A DNA stretch of 64,000 nucleotides from Pontibacter sp. FD36 (lineage in GTDB: Bacteria; Bacteroidota; Bacteroidia; Cytophagales; Hymenobacteraceae): contig NZ_JADPMP010000006.1 in NCBI RefSeq assembly GCF_015686655.1, positions 248,001 through 312,000 of the forward strand, in the 5' to 3' direction. Every line of letters begins with the position of its first letter. Positions within the stretch are counted from its first letter, which is position 1. A program made the position numbers and the translations under genes. Below are positions 55,001-63,384 of the stretch, in pieces. The notes under the pieces are model-generated. The model worked only from the letters and a program-made list of their open reading frames with translations. It ran no database searches and had not been told where the DNA came from.

Positions 55001-55633
55001 ATGGAAAACAAAAGCTGTCATACCTGTTCGGGCGATCAGGTTGTTACTTCAATAGACACCTGTGCTGCGGTAGCGCCTGTATACCTGGAGTACGAAGCCA
55101 AACTGCGCGGCTTTGTGCTAAATCGTGTTCGTGATAAAGACGAGGCCAACGATATTTTGCAACAGCTCTATGTGAAGCTCTACAAACATTGCGAACAACT
55201 GTCAGATGTGCGCAACATGAACGCCTGGCTTTACCAGATTGCCCGCAACGCCGTGTACGACTACTACCGTGAGCAGGGGCGCAGTGTGCCTGTAGAAGAT
55301 GAAAGTAAGCTGGAAGAGAAGCTGCAGCAAGACAACGAACACCAGGATTCAGAAAGCCTTGTGCTGCCGCTTATCAATATGTTGCCTGCCGAGTATGCCG
55401 AGCCTCTGCGCCTGAGCGAAATTGAAGGTATCAGTCAGAAAGAGATTGCAGAACGGCTGGGTATGTCCTACTCAGGAGCCAAGTCGCGGGTGCAGCGTGG
55501 GCGTGAGAAACTGAAAGAGCTTTTTGTGGAATGCTGCCATCTGGAGCTTGACAGAAAAGGGGCTTTGGTAAGTGCCACTGCAAAGGAGAGTTGCAGGCCA
55601 TTGCAAGTGCAGTTAAAGGGGGAAGAAAGTTAA
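55001..55633 (+). CDS. sigZ: RNA polymerase sigma factor SigZ (ECF type)
   Basis: A 210-residue ECF sigma factor. Region 2 is YLEYEAKLRGFVLNRVRDKDEANDILQQLYVKLYKH with the -10 recognition part AWLYQIARNAVYDYYR; region 4 is LRLSEIEGISQKEIAERLGMSYSGAKSRVQRGREKLK with a clear HTH. SigZ proteins are a named ECF family whose inducing signal is poorly known. There is no anti-sigma gene next to it. Stop codon overlaps the convergent gene end by 4 bases. Confidence 0.9.
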   Translation: MENKSCHTCSGDQVVTSIDTCAAVAPVYLEYEAKLRGFVLNRVRDKDEANDILQQLYVKLYKHCEQLSDVRNMNAWLYQIARNAVYDYYREQGRSVPVEDESKLEEKLQQDNEHQDSESLVLPLINMLPAEYAEPLRLSEIEGISQKEIAERLGMSYSGAKSRVQRGREKLKELFVECCHLELDRKGALVSATAKESCRPLQVQLKGEES

Positions 55634-57843
55634 AACCTATACCTTGTCTGCACCCTGATATCCGATCTCCTTGGTCCGTCAATCGTCTCTAGTCCTGAAC
55701 CAACTGTGCGCTGGTTACGGTAATGCGTCAGGCCATACTTCACCCAAACATCCATTCGCCGCATCGGCCTGAATTGCAGTAAGGCATACAGGCGGGTGCC
55801 TCTACCACTGAAGGCAGGTATAGAGAAAGCATAAAGCACATCCCGTTCAAAGGCATATTGCCGCGTATCATAATTGTCCGTGTCGAAAATGGCGTAGCGG
55901 GTACTCAAACGCACTTTGTTGAAATTGAAGTTGATGTCCTGCGCAATCAAATAGCCCGTAGTCTGCGGTGACTCCAGCTCGAAACTGCTGAACTGTACCC
56001 GTGAGCGGAGGTTTATGATTGGCGTCGGCGTAAATTCATAGTACAACAGGTAATTCTTGCGGTTTGCCTGTCCCACATAGTCTATGCTAGTGCTGTTGTC
56101 GGCTACATTGCGGCCTTTGCTCTCAGCCCTGAACTGTGCGTATAGCGAACTTTGTCGGTTAGGCCGGAACAAGAGCCGAAGCATGTACTCGTCACCATGC
56201 GAAGGGGCATCCACACGGTAACGCAGCCACGGAAAGCGGAAGCGGTCATAAAAGGCTGTGAGCTCCCACTTCGGAAAAGGCTTTATTTTGATACCGGTAT
56301 AAAAGCCCTGCTCGTTTATGTTACGAGTGCTCTCCCCGAATGCATTGCCATAGAAGGTATGGAAGTCGCGGGCATAGTAGCGGTAGAGCATGGCCAGTTC
56401 CACTTTGTTGGAAAGGTTTGCCGTCAAACCATTCACGGTGCCCAAACCGCCGCTTTTGGAGATAGCCGTTTCGCCGAACAGGTATACGTTCTGCCAGGTA
56501 TAGGCATAGTTGGCGCCGATGTTATAATTGCTCGTGCCGCTAAACTCGAAGCGCTGGTAGGGCAGGCCCGCTTTCTGGATAGGGGAGCTGTAGGTAGTAG
56601 CCATCGCTGTGATGCCTGCCAGCAAAGTGCGGTTGCGACTCTGGTAAGTAGCATTTCCCCCAATTATTTGCTCCCGTACCCGTCCTCTGTTCGCCAGTTC
56701 AGTAGGTGTTCGGTGAAAGCCGGAGGTCTGTATACCTGTAAAGAAATCCCCGAAGTTATCGAGTGTGTCGAGTTGTGCCTGCAGGTTAGCGTCTACCCGT
56801 TTGCTTGATACAAAACCCGTTACATCCACTTTGCCTAAGGTATAAGTGGCAGCCGCTCCCCTGTAAAAGGCATGCTCCAGCACCGAACTATAGGGGCGTA
56901 TACCTACGTTCGGACGGCTGACTGTCGTGATGGTCTCGCTGCCCTTTCCCACGGTATAGCCTGACGAAAGCAGCAGTCCCTGCCCGAACTGTAGTTGATA
57001 ATCGCCAAGCGCAATCGATTTGAATTTCCCCTTGTTGTAGAGCTGCAGATGTGCCGAGTAGAAATCAAAACCGTACCGGCGGGTGACGGGGTCCCACGTC
57101 AATTGCTCTCCGGCGTCTTTCTCAGCGGTAAAGCCCAGACTATAGTCACGGGTGTGGCTCACACGGTAGCGCATCAGCACTTTGTCGGGTGAGCCGAGGT
57201 AGCGGGTTCTGGAGCGGCTGGTGGTGTCGACCGAGGTATAGCCATGGCGTTCCTGCAAGGTCCGCTCGTAGCGGACAATCAAGGCGTTGTTGTCTTCGCC
57301 AACGATGCGCTGCAACAGTGGCCTTTGGTCGGCATTGAGGCCTGCATCATCGACCCGCACAAAGTACACAAGCTTGTAAATCGTGATAAGGTCGAAATCA
57401 GGTATAGCTTGTAGTTCATAGATGCTCAGCAGAGGACCGTTTTCCTGGATGTGACGGAAGAAGGAAGCTATCTGCGGGCGGGACAGGATGTAGAGCGAGG
57501 CTAGTTCTTCGGGTGTGGTGCGGTTGAGGTCGATGGGGCGCTGGAAGTACTGGAAGAGTGTTTCGTAGAAGTCTTCGTAGGGTACGTTTTCGTCCTCCTG
57601 CTGCGCAAATAACTCTTGCACGAACAAGTCAAAGTCGAATGTTTGGCGCGGATAGTCCTGTGCCTGCAGCGGCAGCCAGGTGCTAAGCAATAGTAGGAAG
57701 GTTGCTATACCTGTTTTCAAGCCAGCTTGCCACGGTGATGTTCTATATCGGCAGAGCATCTCTATACCTTGCGATGTGCCAGATAGCCACAATCGCAAGC
57801 GAAGAAGTATATACCTGAAGCGTGTCGCTATACCTTGCTTCAT
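55630..57843 (-). CDS. Helix-hairpin-helix outer-membrane beta-barrel protein
   Basis: A 737-residue exported protein: signal anchor near residue 50 (GIATFLLLLSTWLPLQAQ), then two or three helix-hairpin-helix units (PIDLNRTTPEELASLYILSRPQIASFFRHIQENG, LLSIYELQAIPDFDLITIYKL) of the ComEA kind, then about 500 residues of alternating beta strands (YGFDFYSAHLQLYNKGKFKSIALGDYQLQFGQGLLLSSG) typical of an outer-membrane barrel. The combination suggests DNA binding at the outer membrane or a periplasmic HhH used for protein contact. It lies 6 bases downstream of a PorV-like gene. Confidence 0.8.
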   Translation of the reverse strand: MKQGIATRFRYILLRLRLWLSGTSQGIEMLCRYRTSPWQAGLKTGIATFLLLLSTWLPLQAQDYPRQTFDFDLFVQELFAQQEDENVPYEDFYETLFQYFQRPIDLNRTTPEELASLYILSRPQIASFFRHIQENGPLLSIYELQAIPDFDLITIYKLVYFVRVDDAGLNADQRPLLQRIVGEDNNALIVRYERTLQERHGYTSVDTTSRSRTRYLGSPDKVLMRYRVSHTRDYSLGFTAEKDAGEQLTWDPVTRRYGFDFYSAHLQLYNKGKFKSIALGDYQLQFGQGLLLSSGYTVGKGSETITTVSRPNVGIRPYSSVLEHAFYRGAAATYTLGKVDVTGFVSSKRVDANLQAQLDTLDNFGDFFTGIQTSGFHRTPTELANRGRVREQIIGGNATYQSRNRTLLAGITAMATTYSSPIQKAGLPYQRFEFSGTSNYNIGANYAYTWQNVYLFGETAISKSGGLGTVNGLTANLSNKVELAMLYRYYARDFHTFYGNAFGESTRNINEQGFYTGIKIKPFPKWELTAFYDRFRFPWLRYRVDAPSHGDEYMLRLLFRPNRQSSLYAQFRAESKGRNVADNSTSIDYVGQANRKNYLLYYEFTPTPIINLRSRVQFSSFELESPQTTGYLIAQDINFNFNKVRLSTRYAIFDTDNYDTRQYAFERDVLYAFSIPAFSGRGTRLYALLQFRPMRRMDVWVKYGLTHYRNQRTVGSGLETIDGPRRSDIRVQTRYRF

Positions 57844-57849
57844 GTGATT

Positions 57850-58682
57850 TTACTTTTGGAAGGTATAGGAAAGTGATAGGTGATGGCTTTGACCGAGCAA
57901 AGTCGTGGAGCCAAAGGCATAGTCAATATAAAGCTGTCTTGCCCGGAAGCCAAGTCCGAAAGTAGCGCGATTGGTAAGTGTGCTGAAACCAGAGCGCAAG
58001 GTCAGTTTCTCCTGCAGCAACTGGTATTCTATACCTGCTTTGAAGTTGGCGGGGAAGTCAATGTGCTTTTCGGTTTCGGCGAGTAACAGCAGTTTTTGGT
58101 AAGGGCGATAACCGAGGCCCGCTTTCATAATCGTAGGAAGTCGCTCATCGTCGAATTCGGCCAGTCTGGCCTGGTTGATGTTGTAAGCGTATGCTCCGAA
58201 GAAGAAGCCTGGCACAATCTCCGCCTGTCCGCCTACCGACAGCGTTACTGCCTTTCGACTGCCATAGCCCTCGGCTGCCACCTGCCACAGGTCTACTTTT
58301 CCGCCTAAGCTAAACTGACCCAACTTGTGGCCTATCCCTATACCCACGTGCTGTTTACTAAAAAGCTCATCGCCAAAGCGGCTCATGCTCAGGCCATAGT
58401 TGCCATACTTTTGGGTAGGGTATACCGCCTGCAGCGCCACCGTCGAAAAAGCCCTGACACCAAAGCGGTTCTCGACATAAGCCCCGACCTGCGCCTGCTC
58501 CAGGGTGCCTATACCTGCTACATTGTTGTTGAGCGCCCAAAGGTCAGGCAAGGTAACGGAGGCATTACCCAGTGCAGCGGTACGTGCACCCGCAGGTACA
58601 TCGGCCTGCGCCTGTGCGAGGCAAGGCAGTAAAAGGAAAAGCAGGAAATTAAGTTTGTTTTGTAGAAGTTGCGTTATCCCAT
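57850..58682 (-). pseudogene. PorV/PorQ-like membrane protein with broken start
   Basis: The frame reads from a PorV-type N terminus (LAQAQADVPAGARTAALGNASVTLPDLWALNNNVAG) to a C-terminal barrel strand (LSLSYTFQK). The signal segment NKLNFLLFLLLPCLAQA is in frame, but no ATG, GTG or TTG precedes it. An ATG at 58682-58680 is one base out of frame: ATGGGATAA hits a stop at once, whereas one more G (ATGGGG) would give MGITQLLQNKLNF. TTG at 58551 would remove the signal and conserved N terminus. I infer a one-base deletion, sequencing error, or a rare start codon. Companion of the HhH barrel gene 6 bases downstream. Confidence 0.6.
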
Positions 58683-58740
58683 TCGGTCGTGTTTTATAGC
58701 TAAAGTGCTATGTACGAGGGGGTAGTAGCAGGGTTTGTCA

Positions 58741-59193
58741 GAATCAGGATTTTAAGGATTTTTTAGGATGGGCAGGATTGATAAAGCTGTGGTTTTGTGA
58801 TGACCTCACAGCGTCTTCCAGACCTGTGAGTGTCTTGTCCGCTACAGAGCAAAGATATAAGCTGTGAAGTTATAGCTTAACCGGATCGAGTAACTTGAAA
58901 ACTCTACTCGGGTCAGGTATAGCACAGCCGCTCCCACAGACACTCACAGGTTTGAAAAACACTGTGAGGTCTTTTTGAGCTGCTTCATTCTCAAAGTCAC
59001 CCATCTCATCACTTCAACCTCTCTTCTTTATAGGACAGCAGATGTGCAAGCAAGCTGACCGCACAGATCTTAAAAATTATAATCCTGAGAATCCGTGGAG
59101 ATAGGGGCTCTATGTGAAGATTCAGACAATTATGAATCAATCCCAAGGTATATCAATCCTGCCCATTCTAAAAAATCCTGAAAATCCTGATTC
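58741..59193. repeat. Nested inverted-repeat island
   Basis: Outer arms 58741-58782 and 59152-59193 are 42 bases long with 40 matching on inversion (gaatcaggatttt...). Inner arms 58802-58835 and 58938-58971 are 34 bases with 30 matches (gacctcacag...), and each inner arm is itself a hairpin (ctcacag/ctgtgag). Both sequences are of kinds I recall as dispersed repeats in Bacteroidota. No transposase or gene is seen inside; the rest of 58683-59257 is non-coding. Confidence 0.85.
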
Positions 59194-59200
59194 AAACAAA

Positions 59201-59231
59201 AAAGGCGCTGAGGATATCCCCAGCGCCTTTG
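59201..59231 (-). terminator. Terminator of S46 peptidase gene
   Basis: Stem aaaggcgctg / cagcgccttt followed on the minus strand by a run of seven T, 27 bases past the stop codon at 59258. Confidence 0.85.
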
Positions 59232-59257
59232 CTATGATTTACTAAAAAAGTTTCAGC

Positions 59258-61588
59258 TTAGTTTTTTACTTCTACTGTCGCAGACTTTTTGCCATCTTTC
59301 TTCTTCACTTTTACTGACTTCTTACCAGCGGCCAGATCAGCTTTCGCTTCTTCAATAGCAGCGTTAAGAAGCTGAGTAGAGCCATTGTCGCTAGGAGCAC
59401 CAGCAGCTACGCCAGCATCAGCTGGACCCGGGCTGTTCGTGTTTACGATGGTCATCTCGTTGATCAGGTTAGAGGCACCTGCATACTTGTCCACCATGAA
59501 CAGCACGTAGTTAGCGCTCACGTTGATGCAACGCTTGTAATCCGGATCGTACACCAGGTCACCAGTCATCGCTTCCCAGTTACCGTCGAAGGCCAGACCG
59601 ATCAGCTCACCGTTGCCATTGATCACCGGAGAACCTGAGTTACCACCTGTGATGTCGTTGTCGGTGATGAAGTTCACGATCAATTCGCCGTCTTTGTTGG
59701 CATAGCGACCGTAGTCTTTAGCCTCATACAGCTGCTTTAGTTTTGCCGGTACAATAAACTCCTCGTTGCTTGGGTCTTCTTTCTGCATCACACCTTCCAG
59801 GGTAGTGAAGGTCTGATACGTCACGCCATCGTATGGCTGGTAGTTCTTTACAGAGCCATAGCTTAAACGGATAGTTGAATTAGCATCCGGGTAGTATACC
59901 TTGTCCGGGTTCATCTGACGCAGACCTGCCACGTAAAGACGGTTTGCACGAGCCAGTTTGGCATTGCTCTCAGCCAGTTTAGGCGCGATGTTCTGCTGGT
60001 AGTTCTCCATGATGGAGTTTACCAAAGAGAAAGCCGGGTCGTTTGCCAGTTGCTTCTGCGTCGGGTTGTTCAGGAACTGCTCTGTTTTCTGCTTGTTCAC
60101 CACGAACGAGTTGCTGTACACATGGTCAGCCATTTTGTTGAAGTCACCTTTGTACTTGGCTACCATCTGCTTAAAAGCTTCCGGCTGCTGGTCTTTGGCG
60201 ATGTCTTCGTGGTAGAACTTCATCATGGCAGCAAATACTTTCTTGTCAGTAGCCATGTTGTAGTCTTTGAAGAAAGCGTCAGCTCTTGGCTTCAGGTCTT
60301 CCGCTGCTTTCTTGGCAGCATCAGCGTTACCTGATTTCAAAGCATTGAAAACTGGCGTCATGCGGTAAGCAAACAGCAGGGCTTCTGTGCCCAGTACCGC
60401 TTCGTTCAGGTATACGCTGCCCAGGTTATACTTCTCAATCTCTTTGTAAGCTTCGTTCATGTCGTTCAGGGCGCTGCCATACATGGCTTTGCGCTCAGCA
60501 TTGGCGTCAGCCCAAGCCTGGAATTTCTTCTCATCGGCACGCTTGCCTTCCACTGTCTTCATGCGCTTGATGCCTTCATTCTGACCGATAGAATACTTGT
60601 AATAGTTGGCAGTAGAAGCATACTTAGAGGCATATTGGATGCGGGTTGCATCGCTCTTGTCCATGTCCTCTTTCCACAGGGCCAGCTTCTTGTCACGCAG
60701 TTTAATGCGCGACTTGTTCAGCTGCTCTACGTCCAGCACCAGACCTTCTGAAGTCATGAAACGCTTCGTACGGCCCGGGAAACCGAATACCATGGCGAAG
60801 TCGTCCTGCTCTACACCGCCAATGTTGATCGGCAGGTGGTGCTTTGGCTTGTAAGGCACGTTCTGAGCTGAGTACTCAGCCGGCTTGCCATCTGGTGCCA
60901 TGTATACGCGGAACATAGCGAAGTCACCTGTGTGGCGTGGCCACATCCAATTGTCGGTGTCGCCACCAAACTTACCAACGGCAGACGGAGGTGTACCTAC
61001 CAGGCGCACGTCGTTGAAGCGCTCGTAGATGAACAGATAGTACTCGTTTCCGTTGAAGAAGTCGCGCACGTAAGACACGTAGCGGCCATTCTCGCTGGCT
61101 TCTTTAGCGATTGCCTGCGCACGCTGCGAAGCAAGCTGCAGGCGCTCTTTCTCAGGCATATTGTTATCGATGCCTTCCAGCACTTTGCCGGTCACGTCGT
61201 CCATACGTACCAGGATGTCCACGAACAGGCCTTCGTTTGGAAGTTCCTGCTTGCGGTCCATGGCCCAGAAGCCGTTGGTCAGATAATCTTTCTCAGGAGT
61301 GGAGTGCGACTGGATCTGGCCGTAACCACAGTGGTGGTTGGTTAGCAACAGACCTTCAGCGGAGATGAACTCACCCGTACAGAAGCCGCCGAACTGCACA
61401 ATGGCGTCCTTTAGGCTGGATTTGTTCACGTTGTAGATTTCTTCGGCAGTCAGCTGCAGGCCTTTTTTCTGCATGTCAGCGTGGTTCAGGCGCTTGATCA
61501 GCATCGGCAGCCACATACCTTCGTCTGCTTTGGCGAAGGGTACGCAAAGCGAAACTAAAAGAAGGAGTGAAAGGATTCTTTTTAACAT
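59258..61588 (-). CDS. S46 family dipeptidyl-peptidase, DPP7 type
   Basis: A 776-residue exported serine peptidase: signal peptide MLKRILSLLLLVSLCVPFAKA, catalytic His in LLLTNHHCGYGQ, Asp in DTDNWMWPRHTGDFAMFRVY, Ser in GGNSGSPV. The residue 18 positions after the catalytic Ser is Gly (FDGNWEA), as in DPP7, and not Arg as in the acid-specific DPP11, so cleavage after hydrophobic residues is predicted. It removes dipeptides in the periplasm, typical of protein-degrading Bacteroidota. A C-terminal Lys-rich extension (KVKKKDGKKSATVEVKN) follows an Ala/Gly linker. Confidence 0.93.
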   Translation of the reverse strand: MLKRILSLLLLVSLCVPFAKADEGMWLPMLIKRLNHADMQKKGLQLTAEEIYNVNKSSLKDAIVQFGGFCTGEFISAEGLLLTNHHCGYGQIQSHSTPEKDYLTNGFWAMDRKQELPNEGLFVDILVRMDDVTGKVLEGIDNNMPEKERLQLASQRAQAIAKEASENGRYVSYVRDFFNGNEYYLFIYERFNDVRLVGTPPSAVGKFGGDTDNWMWPRHTGDFAMFRVYMAPDGKPAEYSAQNVPYKPKHHLPINIGGVEQDDFAMVFGFPGRTKRFMTSEGLVLDVEQLNKSRIKLRDKKLALWKEDMDKSDATRIQYASKYASTANYYKYSIGQNEGIKRMKTVEGKRADEKKFQAWADANAERKAMYGSALNDMNEAYKEIEKYNLGSVYLNEAVLGTEALLFAYRMTPVFNALKSGNADAAKKAAEDLKPRADAFFKDYNMATDKKVFAAMMKFYHEDIAKDQQPEAFKQMVAKYKGDFNKMADHVYSNSFVVNKQKTEQFLNNPTQKQLANDPAFSLVNSIMENYQQNIAPKLAESNAKLARANRLYVAGLRQMNPDKVYYPDANSTIRLSYGSVKNYQPYDGVTYQTFTTLEGVMQKEDPSNEEFIVPAKLKQLYEAKDYGRYANKDGELIVNFITDNDITGGNSGSPVINGNGELIGLAFDGNWEAMTGDLVYDPDYKRCINVSANYVLFMVDKYAGASNLINEMTIVNTNSPGPADAGVAAGAPSDNGSTQLLNAAIEEAKADLAAGKKSVKVKKKDGKKSATVEVKN

Positions 61589-61618
61589 GAAATTTTGTTT
61601 AGATTAGTTAAACTGTGA

Positions 61619-61626
61619 CAAATTTA
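61619..61626 (-). promoter_or_regulatory. -7 box of S46 peptidase gene
   Basis: On the minus strand TAAATTTG, a full TAnnTTTG match, about 31 bases before the ATG at 61588. The -33 element is not clear. Confidence 0.5.
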
Positions 61627-61684
61627 TTTAAAAATTGCGTTACCTAACAGTTGTTCGGCAAATAAAACGCACCAAAACCGTACC

Positions 61685-61906
61685 ATGACCTGGCTTTTCA
61701 AAAAATTGCTTCTCACGCTTATCTGGGTATACCGCAACATGATATCTCCCCTAAAGCCAGCCACCTGCCGCTATACCCCCACCTGCTCAGCCTATGCTCT
61801 CGGAGCGGTGAATAAGTATGGGCCATTTAAAGGCGGCTGGATGGCGCTGAAGCGGATTGGGCGGTGTCATCCGTGGGGTGGGAGTGGCTACGACCCGGTA
61901 CCGTAA
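61685..61906 (+). CDS. yidD: Membrane protein insertion efficiency factor YidD
   Basis: A 73-residue protein matching YidD throughout: [61 protein letters not shown], with the three conserved cysteines. It assists YidC-dependent insertion; normally beside rpmH and rnpA, which are not here. Divergent from the S46 gene. Confidence 0.95.
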   Translation: MTWLFKKLLLTLIWVYRNMISPLKPATCRYTPTCSAYALGAVNKYGPFKGGWMALKRIGRCHPWGGSGYDPVP

Positions 61907-61909
61907 ATT

Positions 61910-62125
61910 CTAGAACCCCATACTCACCTGTACAAACACATTGCGTCCCGGACGGGCAATACGGCCCCAGTCGAGGTGCTCGCGGTAATGCACATCAAGC
62001 GTATTATCTATACCTGCATTCAATTGCCATACCTTCTTCTCAGTTTCTCTTTGGTAACCTCCACGTAGGTGCCAGTGCGTAAAATACTCGGTGGCTTGCT
62101 CACGGAAACTCTCGCTGTTGCGGTT
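61910..62125 (-). pseudogene. C-terminal remnant of a TonB-dependent receptor
   Basis: On the minus strand an open stretch of 71 codons ends in TAG at 61912-61910. The last residues LNAGIDNTLDVHYREHLDWGRIARPGRNVFVQVSMGF have the signature end of TonB-dependent receptors (conserved DN, YREHL, PGRN and terminal Phe). A TAA at 62128-62126 stops the frame upstream and no receptor body continues. So it is a decayed 3-prime end, whose stop lies 3 bases from the yidD stop on the other strand. Confidence 0.65.
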
Positions 62126-62345
62126 TTAGGCAGCGCCCAGATCGGTTGCGCTCTGCGGCCAGAGGTGACAGTTGAGTTATTAAACATAGTAGCCCGCTTT
62201 ATGGTATACACAAAAATGATCTGCAGTATATAACATGGAATAAACCAGAGATCACTATTAGCTCTGCTTTAATTTTGTTAAACTGCAGTCTGTTCGGCAA
62301 ATCAGCCACTGCCTAGGTTCATAATACATTTGTCAGCATAGGCCC

Positions 62346-62675
62346 ATGATCATAAAACTAATCGAGCTAAACGGCTCAGTGAAAGCTTCCTTTCCACTTG
62401 CTGATATAAAGCATGTTGAAACCCGTACGTTAGAATACTTTGGAGAAAAAACGCACAACCTGTACCTGTACATAGGGGAAGGAAAAGGTGAGTACTTTAT
62501 GCTCCTGAACTATTTGTGCCCCATTAATATGAAGAGGGCCGCAGACAAGCTGCAGGATCTGATTCAGCAGGCATCGCTCACCAATGCACCTATTGAAGAA
62601 GCGGTTTTTGAACTGCATCCGGATGCAACGCCTGTCTTAGACTTGGCCGCAGGTATACCCCATTCGCTCACATGA
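62346..62675 (+). CDS. Hypothetical protein
   Basis: A 109-residue soluble protein (MIIKLIELNGSVKASFPLADI at the N terminus; ELHPDATPVLDLA near the C terminus). No signal peptide, no recognised domain. It appears to be a single-gene unit between a receptor remnant and a flavodoxin-fold reductase gene. Real coding is suggested by length, codon use and a plausible start, but no function can be given. Confidence 0.55.
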   Translation: MIIKLIELNGSVKASFPLADIKHVETRTLEYFGEKTHNLYLYIGEGKGEYFMLLNYLCPINMKRAADKLQDLIQQASLTNAPIEEAVFELHPDATPVLDLAAGIPHSLT

Positions 62676-62714
62676 GGCAACAATCTTACTTAGTACAGGA
62701 GGATGTGATAAGAC

Positions 62715-63305
62715 TTACGAAGAAGCCTTCTGGAGATAACGGAGCATCTGCTTGACCATACTTTCCGCTGTGCTGGCATAATCCTCTTCATATTTCTTTA
62801 AGAGCTCTTCGCGGGTAGGCTTTTCACCTTTAGCCTGTTTTTCCCAAAGCACCGATAACGAAGCATAAGGAGGCAACACCATACCCACTGCATTGTAGAA
62901 ATTGCTGACGTTGGCGATAATATGCTGCGCTCCGTCAGAGTCTCCTGTGATCACGATACCACCTACTTTCCCTTCCAGCTTCGATTTTTTTCCTTCCAGA
63001 ATTTCGTCATGGAGTTCGTCGAGGCGCTCGATCACCCGTTGTATCTCCGACGACTGGTTGTTCCACCAGATAGGCGTGGCGAACACGATGATATCTGCCG
63101 CAAGTATTTGCTGCAGTATACCGGGCCAGTCGTCACCTTCGCCCATGTCGCTGTAGGTGCCTGCCAGTATGTTGTGTTCCACCAGTTTGATGATGGTGCA
63201 GTCGATGTCCTGCTTCTTAAAATAGCCTGCCAGAAATTCTGAAAGAACCTCCGTGTTGGACAAGCCTTCTTTCTTAAGTGTGCCGAGTAAGATAATTGCT
63301 TTCAT
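62715..63305 (-). CDS. NAD(P)H-dependent FMN reductase, flavodoxin fold
   Basis: A 196-residue flavoprotein: AIILLGTLKKEGLSNTEVLSEFLAGYF (phosphate loop region), FATPIWWNNQSSEIQRVIERLDEL with the typical PIWW block, and GGIVITGDSDGAQHII. Family members reduce quinones, azo compounds or flavin. The electron acceptor is unknown. It is a single minus-strand gene. Confidence 0.87.
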   Translation of the reverse strand: MKAIILLGTLKKEGLSNTEVLSEFLAGYFKKQDIDCTIIKLVEHNILAGTYSDMGEGDDWPGILQQILAADIIVFATPIWWNNQSSEIQRVIERLDELHDEILEGKKSKLEGKVGGIVITGDSDGAQHIIANVSNFYNAVGMVLPPYASLSVLWEKQAKGEKPTREELLKKYEEDYASTAESMVKQMLRYLQKASS

Positions 63306-63384
63306 AGTCTGCTTACTCAGAACAACTTCCGTATGTTCGGCTTAGCAAGGTTTTGTAACTGGAATCCGAGGTATAAGCCAGGAG

